A stretch of 64,000 nucleotides of DNA, from positions 235,146-299,145 of the forward strand of contig NW_013657651.1 of the NCBI RefSeq assembly GCF_000142905.1, in the 5' to 3' direction. The translations under genes were made by a program, and so were the position numbers. The notes under the pieces are model-generated. The model worked only from the letters and a program-made list of their open reading frames with translations, searched no databases and was not told the origin of the DNA. Shown here piece by piece: positions 19,101 through 30,672 of the stretch (positions are counted from its first letter, which is position 1; the number at the start of each line of letters is the position of its first letter). The DNA is from Thecamonas trahens ATCC 50062 (lineage: Eukaryota > Apusozoa > Apusomonadida > Apusomonadidae).

Positions 19101-22100
19101 TTGTTTCGGTCATCGGCAGCCTGACCAACGCAGCCGGAACATCACTTCCGTCGCGTTCGAGCTCGCCGCCGCTCGCCGGCGACTGGGGCCTGCTGCCCGG
19201 ACCGACCATTGTCGGCTTTCTTGCCGACGACCCGGACAACGCGGACGGTTTCTACTCGGCGGGCGACACGCTGACCATCTCGTTTTCGATGTCAACCAAC
19301 GTGCCGCCAGCGTCGACCAAGGCGCAGCTTGACGTGCTCTTCTCGTTCTCGCAGTCGCTAGGCGCTGACTACACCGGGGTGTGGTCGACGCCGTCTGTGC
19401 TGGTCATGACGGTCGTCGATCCCACCGGGGCCACACCGCCGGGCATCAACGTGCTCACAGTGACGGTGATCGGCGACGTGCGTGACGCGTCGTCGCGGAC
19501 TCTGCCGTCGCGCGACGTGTCGGACCCGATTGTCGGCGACTGGGGCCTCGGCCCGACGTGCTCATTTAGCGATTGCACCTCGTGCACGGCGGCAAGCCAG
19601 TGCGGATGGTGCGCGGCGACTTCGCAGTGCGAGGTCGGTAACGCCGGCGGCCAAGCCTTTGGCTCGTGCCCGGCGTGGCAGTACTCGGAGTGCGTGGCGT
19701 GCAACTCTTCGTCGTGCTCGGCTTGTCTCGCCAACGCCGACTGCGGATTCTGTGCTACCGGGCCGGCTACATCTCCGAGCTACGAGTGCTCGTTTGGATC
19801 AGCTGCCGGTCCATACGCCGGCTCGTGTGGCGGCGTGTGGCACTCGGGGACGTGTCCAGGCGCGTCACTTGCGGCGCCTGTACCGCCGCTCCCGCTCAGC
19901 GTCTCGGAGGCCGGTGCGACCGCCAACTTTGAGCTGGTCCTTGACGCACAGCCTTTGGCGCCTGTTGTGGTCATGCTGGGGACGTCAGATGCAACCGAGG
20001 GCTCGCCGTCGCCAAACTTTCTGGTCTACGACGAACTCAATTGGAACGTGCCACAGAGCGTGGTGCTCACACCCGCCGATGACAACGAAGCTGACGGCGA
20101 CGTGAGCTTCTCAGTTGTGCTTGGGCCTTTCCTCTCCGACGACCGGTCGTACTCGGACACGGTCGACGATCCGGTGCCGGCGGTGTGCCTTGACAACGAT
20201 GTGGCCGGGCTGTCGCTGGCCTTTGGTCCCGGCATTCGCAACACGTCCGAGGCCGGCGGCAGTGGGACAACGGTTGAGACCCGCGTCTCGCTCACGTCGC
20301 GACCCTACGGCCCGGTCTCGGTGTATGTTGTTGTCGACGACGCAAGCGAAGGCGTAGTTGTCTCGCCGGCGATGCCGATTGTGTTCCCTGCCAGCGCGTG
20401 GTCTTCTCCGGTGGCGGTCCAGATTGGCGGCGTCGACGACAGCGTCGACGACGGCGATGTGACGTTCAACGTCCGGGCCGAGACGTACGGGGCGGCGTCA
20501 AGCGATGTGGCGTACCGTAACCTAGTGTCTCCGCCGCTGCAGCTGTACAACATCGACGACGACACCGCGGCGCTCCTTGTATCCGCACCGGGCTCGACGG
20601 TTTCCGAGGCTGGGACGGGGACCTCGTTCACGGTGGTGCTCGGCTCACAGCCGACGGTGAGTGTGACGTCGTTCCCGCTGCAAGCGCTGGACTCTTCCGA
20701 GCTTGCACCGGCTCCGGGCTCACCGTCGCTTCTTGTCTTCTCGCCGTCGGACTGGAACGTGCCGCAGACGGTGAGCGTGGTGGGCGTTGACGATGCGGCG
20801 GCGGACGGCCCACAGACGACTGGCTTCCTGGTCGGCCCTGGCGTTTCTGCCGACGACAAGTACGACGGACTCTCGCAAGTGGTGATGGTGACGACTGAGG
20901 ACAACGACGTGATCGGGATTTTGGTGACGCCGGTTTCTGGGCGGGTGACCGAAGACGGCGGAACAGCCAACTTTCGGGTGTACCTCGGCTCGCAGCCAAT
21001 GTGACGATCACAGTCTCGAGCTCGGACCCGAGCGAAGGCACAGTGTGGCCGACGGTGTTTACTATCACACCGAGTGGGTACTCAGCAGGCGTCGAAGTTG
21101 TGGTGACCGGTGTCGACGACGCCATCACCGACGGCGATGTTGCATTCAACATTGACTTTGCAGCGGCGGTTTCGTCGGATGGGGCGTACTCGGGCTTGAC
21201 ACGTGCACCTGTGACACTTGTGTGTTACGACAACGACGTACCAGGAATCTACGTCTCATCACCGTCGGGCTTTACGTCCGAAGCCGGTTCGTCTGCCACG
21301 GTGACGGTCTCGCTGATGGCTGCGCCGTCGGCGTCGGTGACGGTCAACGTAGCGTCGTCTCGGGTGGACGAGGCGACGGTCTCGCCGTCGTCACTCCTTT
21401 TCTCAACCTCGGACTGGTCGTCGCCACGTGTGGTGACCATGACCGGGGTGGATGACTTGTATCCGGACGGCAACCAGGTGTACACCGTGACACTGACGGC
21501 GTCGTCGTCAGACGCTGGATACCAGGGTCTCTCTGTGGTGTTCAACAACACCAACATCGACAACGATGTAGCCGGCCTGGTGGTGACACCGCTCTCGAGC
21601 CCGGCGTACACGACGACCGAGACTCCGGGCTCAACGTCATTCACCAACGTGGGCGTGGCGCTGAGCTCGATTCCACGGGCGCCAGTCAACGTTAGTGTTG
21701 TCTCGCGTGACGTGAGCGAGGGTCGACCTGTAGTCTCGTGGATCGTTTTGTATCCGGCGTCGTGGTCGACGCCTGAGCCGGTGACGGTGTATGGACAGGA
21801 CGACTTTGTGGACGACGGGGACGTGAGCTACGCGCTCGACTTTGGCCCGTCGGTCTCTGGAGACGCGCTCTTCACTGGCCTCACAGCGTCGGCGACGCTG
21901 GTTAACAACGACGATGGCGACACGGCCGGGCTTGTGCTTGGCGGCGGGGGATCAACCAGTGTCCCGCAGCTTGTGGACGAGACTGGGAGCTCGGTCACGT
22001 TCACGCTTCGCCTCAACTCGCAGCCACCGGCCGGAACCCAAGTTAACGTCGGGCTCACCTCGCTGGATGTGAGTGAGGGCCGGGTGGCACCGAGCTCACT

Positions 22101-25100
22101 TTCGTTTGACGTGGCGAGCTGGGACACACCGGTGGCGGTGACAGTGACCGGAGTGGACGACGCCTTTGCCGACGGCGACGTGCCGTTCAGCGTGCGCATT
22201 GGGCCGTCGAGCTCGACGCCGGCGTCCAACTACGACGGGCACACGCTCGACGCACTGTTTGTCAACCGCGAGGATGGCGATTCGGCTGGCGTGAGCGTGA
22301 CGGCGATGTCGGGACCGACGTACGAGGCGTTTGGCCACGCCGACGCGACCTTTAGCTTTGCGCTCACCTCGCAGCCATACTTTGAGGTGGTGATGTCTGT
22401 GGCCGTGTCGGACACGAGCGAGGCTCTTGTGCGCGACCCTGTGTCGGGCGCGCTTGTCTCTGACTTTGTGCTGCGGATCGATCCGGCGACATGGGCGACA
22501 CCGCGGGTGGTGGCGGTTGTTGGAGTCGACGATGACGAGGCAGACGGAGACGTGGCGTACAGCGTGACACTTGGGCCGCTTGTCTCTGGTGACGGAGCGT
22601 ACAACGGTCTGGGGCCTTACACTGTTGCCGGAATCACCATCAACGACGACCGGGCCGAGGTCTTTGTCTCTGCGCACAACTCGCGCGGAGTGGTGTACGA
22701 GGCCGACGCGCTGGCGACCGGCGGGTCGGGCGGCGGCGTGGTGTTGGACTTTGTCCTCACGTCACGGCCGTCGTCTCAGGTACGTGTCCCGATCTCGCTC
22801 CGCGACGCAAGCGAGGGTAAGCTCGGCGTTGCTGGCGGCCTTGGGTATGTACCGTGGAGTGATGGCGAGTTTGTGTTTGAGCCTGCCGACTTTGACGTTC
22901 CGCAGTCTGTGGCAGTCTTTCCGGTCGACGACACCGAACTCGATGGGGCGCAAGCGGTTGTGCTTGATATTGGTCCGCTGACGGCATCGGACGCGGTGTA
23001 CTCTGGCCAGATTTCGAACTACTCGTGCGTCAACGTGGACAACGAGTCGCCAAGCCTGGTGCTCGTCAATGCTGGTGGCGTCATTGGTAACTTGACGGAG
23101 GCTGGAGGAACGAGCGAGCTCGTGTTTGTACTTGGTGGACCGCCGAACGCCGACGTCTCGTTCGAAGTGAACCTGTATGCGCGCGCCGCTGGCGGGTCCG
23201 GCATTGGCTCGACGGTGGCCGAAGCTGAGGTTGTGAGCGGCTCGCCACTTGTTTTTGGTCCTGCGAACTGGATGCTGCCACAGACGGTGACGTTGCGCGG
23301 GCTTGACGACGGTGTGCCTGACGGCGACGCTGACCTGCAAGTGCTTGTGGGCGGCGGAGTGAGCACCGACGCCCGGTTTTCCGGCATCTGGGCAGGGCCG
23401 TATCTAGTGTATAACCTCGACGACGATGCGGTGGCGTATGCCACGAGTGGCACGGTGCCCGTGGTGGTGTACGAAGCGAGAAGCGTGGCCGGCGGTGCAG
23501 CAGAGATTTCTGTGGCACTTGCGTCACGACCGTCATCGACGGTGTCTGTGCCTGTGGGCCTGAGCGGGTCTGCGGCGACACGGATGACGCTCGAGGCACC
23601 GCTGGGCGGAGTGCTGACGTTTACGGTGGCGTCGTGGTCGACACCGCAGCCTGTGCGGGTGTCTGTGGCGGACGATAGCCTTGTCAACGGGCTCGGGTTG
23701 GACCGGTTCTACATCTCGCTGGGGATGGCGTCGACGGCCGATGTCGGGTACGCAGCGCTGGGTGTTCGTGTCCTGGCTGGCTTTGTAGTCGACGACGACG
23801 GGAGCTTTGCGATGGTGGCATCCGCACCCGAACCGAGCTCGTCTACGTCCGAGGCCGGTGATGCTGTGCGGTTCGAGGTTCTGCCACGAGAGCCGCTTCT
23901 CGCAGCGCTGTCCGTGGAGGTAACCTCGAGCGACGTGAGCGAGGGCGTGGTGACCGCTGGAAGCCGGTGTGAGTTTGTGCCACCGGGAGCCGGAAGCTGG
24001 CTTGTGCCACACATGGTTGAGGTGACCGGCGTTGACGACCAGTTTGTGGATGGCGATGTGAGCTACGCAGTGGCTGTTGGGCTCTCTGGGCTTAGCGTGG
24101 CGCTGGTCAACGTGGATGTTGGCGACGCGGTGGGCTTTGACGTGCAGCTCGGGGCCGGGTCTATGGCCGCGTCGATTGCGGAGCTGGCGACGTCCGAGTC
24201 TGGCGAGGGCGACGTGTTTACGGTGTCTTTGACGGCACAACCGTCTGGCGAGGTGCGTGTGCCTCTGGTGGCGAGTCCTGAAGGTGAGGTGCGGCTGCAG
24301 CCACCGTCGCTCCTGTTTACGCCACTGACGTGGGCGACGCCAGCGTCGGTGGTAGTCGTGGGCGTTGCCGACGAGGTGGCGGACGGCGATACGCAGTTTG
24401 TATCAGCTTTGGGCCGACGACGTCGCCCGATCCCGCGTGGGCAGGCATCACGCTACGGAGTGACCAGGTTGTGGGCGGAACGAACGCCGACGTGGGCCGA
24501 CCGAGCGTGGTCTCGATGGCGCCGGCGGTTGTTCCACTCTCGGGCGGGGTTGTGACGGTGAGCGGTGCTGGTTTTGTTGAGGGCCTCTCTGTGTGGCTCA
24601 ACGCGAGTTTGCCGAGCGTGGGCAGCCCCCCTGCACTTGGATTCTTTGCCGAGACCGACGGGTCGTCTGTGGTACGGCCTGGCGGAGTGGAGCTTGTGGT
24701 GCTGGGCTCGACCGACGTGATGTTCCGGGCGCCAGCTGTAAGCTCACCGGCGACGGTGTGGGTGCGTCTGGTGAATCCGGACGGGTCGATCGCGGTTGCA
24801 CCGGGCTCGCTGACATACGCGCGCGACTGCCCACAGGCGGGAGTGGTGGGAGTCGGCGATGAATGTGTGAGCTGCCCTGCTGGAGCCAAGTGTCCGGGCG
24901 GCAACGTTATTGTGCCGTTGCCCGGGTACTGGTCGCCCGGGCTCGGATCACAGGTTGTGGCGGCTTGCCACGATGCGTCGCGGTGTACAGGAGGCCCGTA
25001 CTCGGGATGTGCGGCTGGATACTCGGGATGGCTCTGCGGATCGTGCGCTGACGGGTATGCGCTGGACGGCGACGAGTGCATCAAGTGCGGTTCCAAGTTT

Positions 25101-26588
25101 GTACTTGCGCTGTACTGGCTGCTGTATCTGGGAGTCGCGCTTGGAGTTGTGGGCGTGAGTGTGTGGGTGAAGGATCCGACGGCACATGCACAGGCGATGT
25201 GGATGATGGTGCTGTTTGGCCTGGTGCGAGCGGCGAGTGCGGGGGCCGGTTCGAGGGTGCCGAGCTTTGCGCGAGCCTACTACCACTTTCTGGGACTGTT
25301 TACGCTCGATGTGGAGTTTGTTCGTGCTGGATGCACAGCGGGCGCGGCGAGCCGCAACTTTGAGTCTGTGTTCTTTGGCTCCATCGCAGCTGTGGTTGTG
25401 ATGGTGAGCGTTGTGGCGGCGCTGGCGTGGGGTGCAGGCATGGCGAACGTCGGCGGCGGGCGGAGCTTCTTTGAGGCGCGGCTTGTACGGGGCGTGCTCG
25501 GGGTCAGCCTTGTGATGTACCCGCTGATGAGCAAGGTGTCGATTCAGGGGGTTGCGTGCGCGCCTGCACTTGGCTCGCTCTGGCTTGTGGCACACGCGTC
25601 GCAAGAGTGTTTTGTGGGCGTGCATGGCGTCGAGTTCCTGTTTGCCATGCTGGGCTGGGTGGTTGTCATCGGCGGTCCGGTGGCTGTGGGCATCGGGTAC
25701 GTGCGGCACGGGACGGGAGTGCTCGGTGAGGAGGCGAACATGGCGCGGTTCGGCGTGCTCTACGACATTACCGACTATGAGCTCTGGCACTGGCTTGTGG
25801 TTGTGCTGGGCGGCGTGCACTTTGCGCTCGCGTTTGCCGGGTACATGCTTGTGCGGCTGCCTGTGCTTGGGTTTGTGGTGGCGGAGCTTGGGCTTTTGGG
25901 GCTTGTGGGTGTGCTGCTACATGCGCCGTTTGAGGCCAAGTGGCAGAACGTGTGGACGCTTGCGCTTGTCTTTGCCTCGCTCTACATTGTGGTCGTCAAC
26001 TTTGTGGCGGACGAGCAGCTCGGCGTGGAGTCGACGACGATTGACGTGCTCGCGTTTGTGGGAGTGGCGCTGGGCGTTTTTGCCCAGATCGGGTACCTTG
26101 TCGGTCTGTTCATGTACGCAAGGTCTCAGATGTGGGGTCTCATGTCGCTGTCACACATCATCTCGTTCAAGCGCGGCGAGGGCGCAGAAACGGCCAAGGT
26201 GCCCAAGTCGGCACAGATGGACGGGATGGAGACAGCACCGACTGTGGCACAGGCTGTGGCCATTGTAGACGTGACCGCGAGCAACGGAGATGTGTCGAAA
26301 GCGGCGCCAGCTGCGTCGCGTGTGGTGACGGCGGCGCCGGCTCGGGCGCCCGCGCGGAACGGCGACGATGACGACGAGATCGTGTACTCTTACTCGTACT
26401 CGGAATGGAGCTACGAGGGCGAAGAGAGCCGCGGGCGGGCGGAAGAGGACGACGTGCGGGTTGCTTTTGACGAGGGCGAAGACGCAGCGGCGGCGATGAC
26501 GCCTGTGCGGCTGCCCGTGGACCTCAAGGCACGAAAGCGGGTCGATCTTGTGCGAACGAACCAGATGCTGCGCGAGATGCGGCAGTGA
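16104..26588 (+). CDS. Giant kelch / Calx-beta-like / IPT multi-span surface protein
   Basis: One gene of about 3,440 residues, spliced once (exon 1 16104-16242; intron 16243-16404, donor GTACGT, acceptor TAG). It starts with a signal peptide (MSGWTLTQTAIVALTLLAAF). Order of parts: kelch-type repeats (YMYGGG, LYIFGG, MYLFGGFDD, YCFGGYD) to about 17340; six about 120-residue NDPDD repeats; two Cys-rich PSI-like modules (CSFSDCTSCTAASQCGWC) about 19555-19855; thirteen Calx-beta-like repeats; an IPT/TIG domain near 24510-24810; a Cys-rich module; about nine membrane spans (25100-26130); and an acidic, Tyr/Ser-rich cytoplasmic tail. Three one-base losses break the frame, at about 17063-17066 (G run), about 20998 and about 24399; homology continues across each. 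Likely a plasma-membrane adhesion or sensing protein. Function is inferred from architecture only. Confidence 0.75.
17352..19555 (+). repeat. Six tandem ~120-residue 'NDPDD' repeats
   Basis: Inside the giant surface protein, six diverged copies start at about 17352, 17722, 18075, 18474, 18837 and 19204. Each begins with a strand, then an acidic motif (NDPDDxDxxYSxGDTLTLTF), then (S/A)TNxPP, then a SLGxxYxGxW motif, and closes with GDWGLxPGP. The acidic motif resembles calcium-binding loops between beta-sandwich domains; that is inference. I do not recognise the repeat as a named domain. Confidence 0.8.
19890..24480 (+). repeat. Thirteen Calx-beta-like repeats
   Basis: Successive units of 105-125 residues in the giant surface protein. 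Each has an opening strand with SEAG or TEDGG, a DxSEG motif, a core xWxxPxxVxVxGVDDxxxDGD motif, and a closing (D)NDxxG or DDD that leads into the next unit. The pattern fits the Calx-beta / calcium-dependent adhesion superfamily. Units four and thirteen each contain one of the single-base frame breaks. Confidence 0.7.
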
Positions 26589-26625
26589 GAGGTAGAGTTG
26601 ACGGGGCAGCCGAAGGTGTTTATGA

Positions 26626-28153
26626 CTAGCTGTAGAACATAAAAAGGTCCGACTCGTCCTTGCGGACGCACTTTTCGTATGCCTGCTCAAAGTTCTGCGA
26701 GGTGACGATGAAGGAGTTGCCGCGGACGGCGAGGAGGCCGGCCTCTGCGCAGATGGCAGCGATCTGCGAGCCGGAGAGGCCGTCTGAGCGGTTGACGTAC
26801 TCCTCGAGGTCGACGTCGTCGGCGAGGTTCATCTTTGCGGTGCAGACCTGGAAGATGAGGCGCTTCTGGCGGCGGTCCGGGGCGGGAAGGCGATCTTGCG
26901 GTCGAGGCGGCCCGGGCGGAGGAGGGCGGGGTCGAGGGTATCGGGCCGGTTTGTGGCCATGATGACCTTGACGTTGACAGAGACGTCAAAGCCGTCCATC
27001 TGGTTAAGGAGCTCGAGCAGAATGCGCTGGACCTCACGGTCGGCACCGGTCTGGGCGTCGAAGCGCTTGGTGGCGATGGCGTCGATCTCATCGATAAAGA
27101 TGATGGCGGGCGCGTTTTCGCGGGCGAGGCGGAAGACGTCGCGGACCATGCGCGGGCCCTCGCCGAGGTACTTTTGGACAAACTCGGAGCCGACGACGCG
27201 GATAAAGGCGGCGTCGGTGTGGTGTGCGACGGCCTTGGCGAGCATGGTCTTGCCGGTGCCCGGCGGGCCGTGGAGCAGGACGCCGCGCGGCGGGTCGATA
27301 CCGATCTGGGCGTAGAGGTCGTGGTGGGTGAGCGGGAGCTCAACAGCTTCGCGGATTTCCTGCTTCTGGACGTCAGCACCGCCAATGTCCGAGTACTTGA
27401 CGTTGGGCTTCTCGCCCTGGCCCATGAGGGTGATGGACGAGTCGGCCTCGGGCGGGAGGACGTCGACGAGGGCGTTCGAGTAGCGGTGAAGAGCAACGGT
27501 GGACGAGGGCTTGAGAAGCTCGCGGTCGATGGTCGAGAGGATGCGGACGTAGTAGGTTGATCCGGTGGTGGCGGAGACAATGCCGGTGTGCTCGTCGATC
27601 ATCTCCATAAACTGACCAATGGTGAGCGGGACCGACTGAATGCGCTTGACCTCCTCCTTGGCCCGCAGGTACTCCCTCTTGAGGTTCTTCTGCTCGTACT
27701 TGATGTACTCTTCCTGGATCTCAATAAACTGCAGCTCCCGCTCCAGCTCCTTCATCCGCTCGTACATGTCGTCGGTCGACATCTCCTTGACGTCCACCGT
27801 CTTGGCCGGTGCATGGGGTGGGTTCTATGCGGGGAAGGGGGAGGGTGAGGGGAGGGAGGAACGGAGGGGGGATGTATGTACATGGATGCATGTGTGTGCG
27901 TGGGGACTTGTAGGTGACCGTGGGTGGGTGGGTGGGTGGGTGGGTGGGGGTGGCTATGCATGGCTGTGTGTGTGTGGGGGGGGGGGGGGTTGGTCGAAGG
28001 AAAAACAGGTCGGGTCGCGTTCGCGCCTTGGGAGACAGCGACATGGAACAGGACAGGGAGAGGGAGAGGGGGGGGGGGGAATGGGGATGGGGTTAAGAGA
28101 GAGGGAGGAGGGCGTACTGTCACAGGCAGCGGGGCGGATGCGGCTGCACTCAT
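26626..28153 (-). CDS. PSMC4: 26S proteasome regulatory ATPase Rpt3, spliced, one frame break
   Basis: AAA+ subunit of the proteasome base, unfolding ubiquitinated substrates. Conserved Rpt3 sequence is seen throughout: coiled coil ([20 protein letters not shown]), OB fold ([16 protein letters not shown]), Walker [16 protein letters not shown], Walker [17 protein letters not shown], and the second region of homology ([20 protein letters not shown]). The frame breaks at 26884-26886: KIAF must continue with [18 protein letters not shown], which lies one base out of phase beside a C run. The rest reads to the stop at 26626. The first in-frame ATG before the coiled coil is supplied by exon 1, 28118-28153 ([12 protein letters not shown]). 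The intron is 27801-28117, donor GTACGC. Ends HydTyrX-like as FMFYS (the usual C-terminal motif has a Tyr next to last; here it does). Confidence 0.92.
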
Positions 28154-28215
28154 GGTGGTGACTCCTGGGTGAGGTGTGCTGGTGAGAAGGTGATGGTGAT
28201 GGTGCGGGTGGGGCA

Positions 28216-28265
28216 GTAGCTGGCGGTGGCTGGAGGTGGCTGGCGGTGGCTGGCGGTGGCTGGCT
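28216..28265. repeat. Short GGCTGGCGGT tandem repeat
   Basis: About five copies of a GGCTGGCGGTG-like unit (one variant GGAGGTG) in the 241-bp space between exon 1 of Rpt3 and the stop of the ankyrin/WASP-like gene. I see no gene in this space. Confidence 0.7.
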
Positions 28266-28394
28266 TGGCTGCTGGCGTGGGTGGGGTTGGTCGACTGATT
28301 GATTCGGGCAGCTCGAGTGAGGTCGAGGTTGAGTTGCAAGGAGGATTTGATGTGTAGTAGTACAGTGGTCGGTTGGGTAACGAGGTGGCCTGGT

Positions 28395-30338
28395 CTAGTA
28401 CCAGTCGGAGCATGCCCACTCCGAGTCGGCGCCGGTGATGCCGCCAGAGTCGCTGGTGCGGTCCGAGTCGGCTTCTGAATCCGAGTCGACGATGCCGAAG
28501 CGTCGGTCGATGAGGGCGCGGGAGAGCGCGCCTACAAACGAATTGTCTTGTGCAGCAGCCTTGGCCTTGGCCTTTTGCCGCGCAGAGGGCGAGACCTTGC
28601 GGAGCGAGGCAATGCCCTCGTGGGCGACAATCGAAGCCATGATCGATGCGCGGCCGGGAACTGTGGGCGTCGACGGCGCAGCCGGCGGCGGCAGGGCGGT
28701 CGGTGCGCGAGCCGTTGCTGACGACGGCAGAGGTGGTGGCGGTGGCGGCGGCGGAGCCGCAGTGTGCGTGAGTGCGGCAGGGAGCGGCGGCGGTGGCGGC
28801 GGCGGCGGCGGAGGAGGAGGGGCTAGCGGGGCGGCAGCGGTAGCGGTAGCACCGAAAGGCGGCGTGCCCGAGCGAGCGATGGGCGAGGCTGACGGTGAGC
28901 GCGGCTGGACCGAGCGCGAGCGTGAGCGGCGAATGCGGCGCGACGGCGAGCGCGACGCACCACGCTTGGGCGATGCGCTCACGCCATGCTGCTCGGCAAA
29001 CTCGGTGACAAAGGCCAGAGTCTCGACATCGTTCAGTTCGTCGGCAGCGACGCCCGCCGAGACAAGCACCTCGCGCCACTCGTCCGACATGCGGGCAGCA
29101 ACAAAAGTCCTCGCCTGGGGATCCCAGCCGAGGCTGGAGAGCAGCACCGGATCGATCTGGGCCATCTCGGCCAGATACGCTTCGGCCGAAATCATCGAGG
29201 TATGGAGGCAGGCGTGAGCGCCGGACGGCTCAGCACCGCGCTTGAGGCGCCCGCCAATCCGCAGTGCTTTGGTCAGGCGGCTTTGCAGTGCCGATGAGGC
29301 GACCGGTGCAATGTGACGGGTGGGATCGAGGTCCGGCGGCGGGAGCGGCACGTCGCCGCGCTTCTCAAGGAGGACAGCGACAACGTCGGCGTGCCCGCCC
29401 TCGGTGGCCAGGCTCAAAGGGGTGCGGCCCTTGACGTCGCGAGCCAACGGGCTCGCTCCGGCCTCCAGTAGCAGACAGACTGTCGAGAGGTGGCCGTTGG
29501 CGGCGGCTCCGTGCAGCGCAGTGGTGGCGTACGGGCCAACCCTGGTGGCGGGCTCGGCGCCGTGCGCCAGCAGCAGCGCTACGACCTGGGTCTGGCCAAG
29601 CAGCGCGGCAAGATACAGCGAGGTGAGGCCTGACCGCGACTGGACCTCCAGGCCGGGCCAGAGCTCGTTCTTGGCCGGTCGCGGGAGGCTACGCGCGGGG
29701 GCGGCCGCCGCCATCGGCGCCGCCATCCCGGCCGCCGCCGCCCACGCGTTGACCACGTCCAGGGCGGCGCGCAGATTGCCACGGAGCAGCAGAACTTGGT
29801 TTCGCTTGTTCTCTACCTTGGCCATCAGCCGGGTAATGAGTGCGTCCTTGCCGGCGTGCAGCGCTTCGGACGCCGCCAGAGCCTCCGCCGGCGCGCGGGC
29901 GATCTCGGCCTCGGCGACCTCGGCCCTGCGGCGCCAGGCAAGCATCTCGTCGCGAAGCCGGGCCCGCTCTGCAGCGTCTTCGGCCATGACTGCTTCCATA
30001 CGGGCAGCAGCAGCGGCAGCCTCCTTCTCGGCAGCCTCTCGCGCAGCCATAGCCTCATCGCGCTCAACCGCCGCCGCCGCTGCCGCCTCCTCGGCCTCTG
30101 CCCGCGATGCGTAGACCTTCCGCAGCGCCTTCCGCAGCTTGGCATTCTCCACAGCCAAGTCAACCTCTTTGTCTCCGCGCAGCTCCCGCAGTTTGCCAAT
30201 GACCTTGTTCAGCTGGGCATTGAGCGCGTGCGCCTCCTTCAGCTCACGTGCCAGACCGGCCGTGGTCGTCGCCGCCTTGGTCTGTCCGCCTGCCCCAGGG
30301 GGCCCTGTATTCTCGTCCGTCTTTGCCGACAACGGCAT
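28395..30338 (-). CDS. WASP-like Arp2/3 activator with coiled coil and ankyrin repeats
   Basis: 647 residues. In order: an Ala/Glu-rich coiled coil (about 28-205); three ankyrin repeats (about 225-330; SLYLAALLGQTQVVALLLAH, TTALHGAAANGHLSTVCLLL, TPLSLATEGGHADVVAVLL); a CRIB/GBD-like domain (about 388-450) where LGWDPQARTF and LVSAGVAADELNDVETLAFV align with the WASP motif VGWDPQ and the following helices; an Arg/Ser-rich stretch; polyproline (about 500-550); a WH2 helix (SIMASIVAHEGIASLRKV); a central helix (FVGALSRALIDRRFGIVD); and an acidic tail ending DSEWACSDWY. The last three form a WCA module, which binds actin and activates Arp2/3. The CRIB part would be released by a Rho-family GTPase. 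The usual N-terminal WH1 domain is absent, replaced by the coiled coil and ankyrins. ATG 30336-30338. Confidence 0.85.
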   Translation of the reverse strand: MPLSAKTDENTGPPGAGGQTKAATTTAGLARELKEAHALNAQLNKVIGKLRELRGDKEVDLAVENAKLRKALRKVYASRAEAEEAAAAAAVERDEAMAAREAAEKEAAAAAARMEAVMAEDAAERARLRDEMLAWRRRAEVAEAEIARAPAEALAASEALHAGKDALITRLMAKVENKRNQVLLLRGNLRAALDVVNAWAAAAGMAAPMAAAAPARSLPRPAKNELWPGLEVQSRSGLTSLYLAALLGQTQVVALLLAHGAEPATRVGPYATTALHGAAANGHLSTVCLLLEAGASPLARDVKGRTPLSLATEGGHADVVAVLLEKRGDVPLPPPDLDPTRHIAPVASSALQSRLTKALRIGGRLKRGAEPSGAHACLHTSMISAEAYLAEMAQIDPVLLSSLGWDPQARTFVAARMSDEWREVLVSAGVAADELNDVETLAFVTEFAEQHGVSASPKRGASRSPSRRIRRSRSRSVQPRSPSASPIARSGTPPFGATATAAAPLAPPPPPPPPPPPPLPAALTHTAAPPPPPPPPLPSSATARAPTALPPPAAPSTPTVPGRASIMASIVAHEGIASLRKVSPSARQKAKAKAAAQDNSFVGALSRALIDRRFGIVDSDSEADSDRTSDSGGITGADSEWACSDWY

Positions 30339-30672
30339 GTAAGCGGAGAGGGTATGCGTTGGAGAGGTGGAGAGGTGGAGTGATGATGGTGGTGGTGGAG
30401 GTAGGGGTGGGGAGGGAAGGGGGGGGGGAAGGGGTGGCGGTCTTGGTTTCGCGGCGGCGCGCGGTTTGCAAAAGTTTGTAATGATTTATGTCACCGAAGG
30501 GAGAGGGGGGGGATGTGATGATGTGGTACTTGATCGGGGATAAAGGGATGGGTTTGGGGTTTGTTTGCAAGAGGAGGAGGTGGTGGTAGTGGCGGTGGGA
30601 GTGGGAGTGGGAGTGGGTGGGATCGGTGACTCGGATGTGAGTAGATGATGGGATGGCTGTGATAGCGATGAG
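30339..30672. other. Divergent intergenic region
   Basis: 334 bp between the WASP-like gene and the PhoD-like gene, transcribed away from each other, so it should contain both promoters. It holds GGTGGT and GGGGGG runs and (GGGAGT)n, with no motif I can name. Confidence 0.5.

Noticed and set aside
26884-26886. Programmed frameshift in Rpt3
   Set aside because: No Rpt3 is known to use one, and eight other genes or sites here show the same one-base loss, so a sequencing undercall is simpler.
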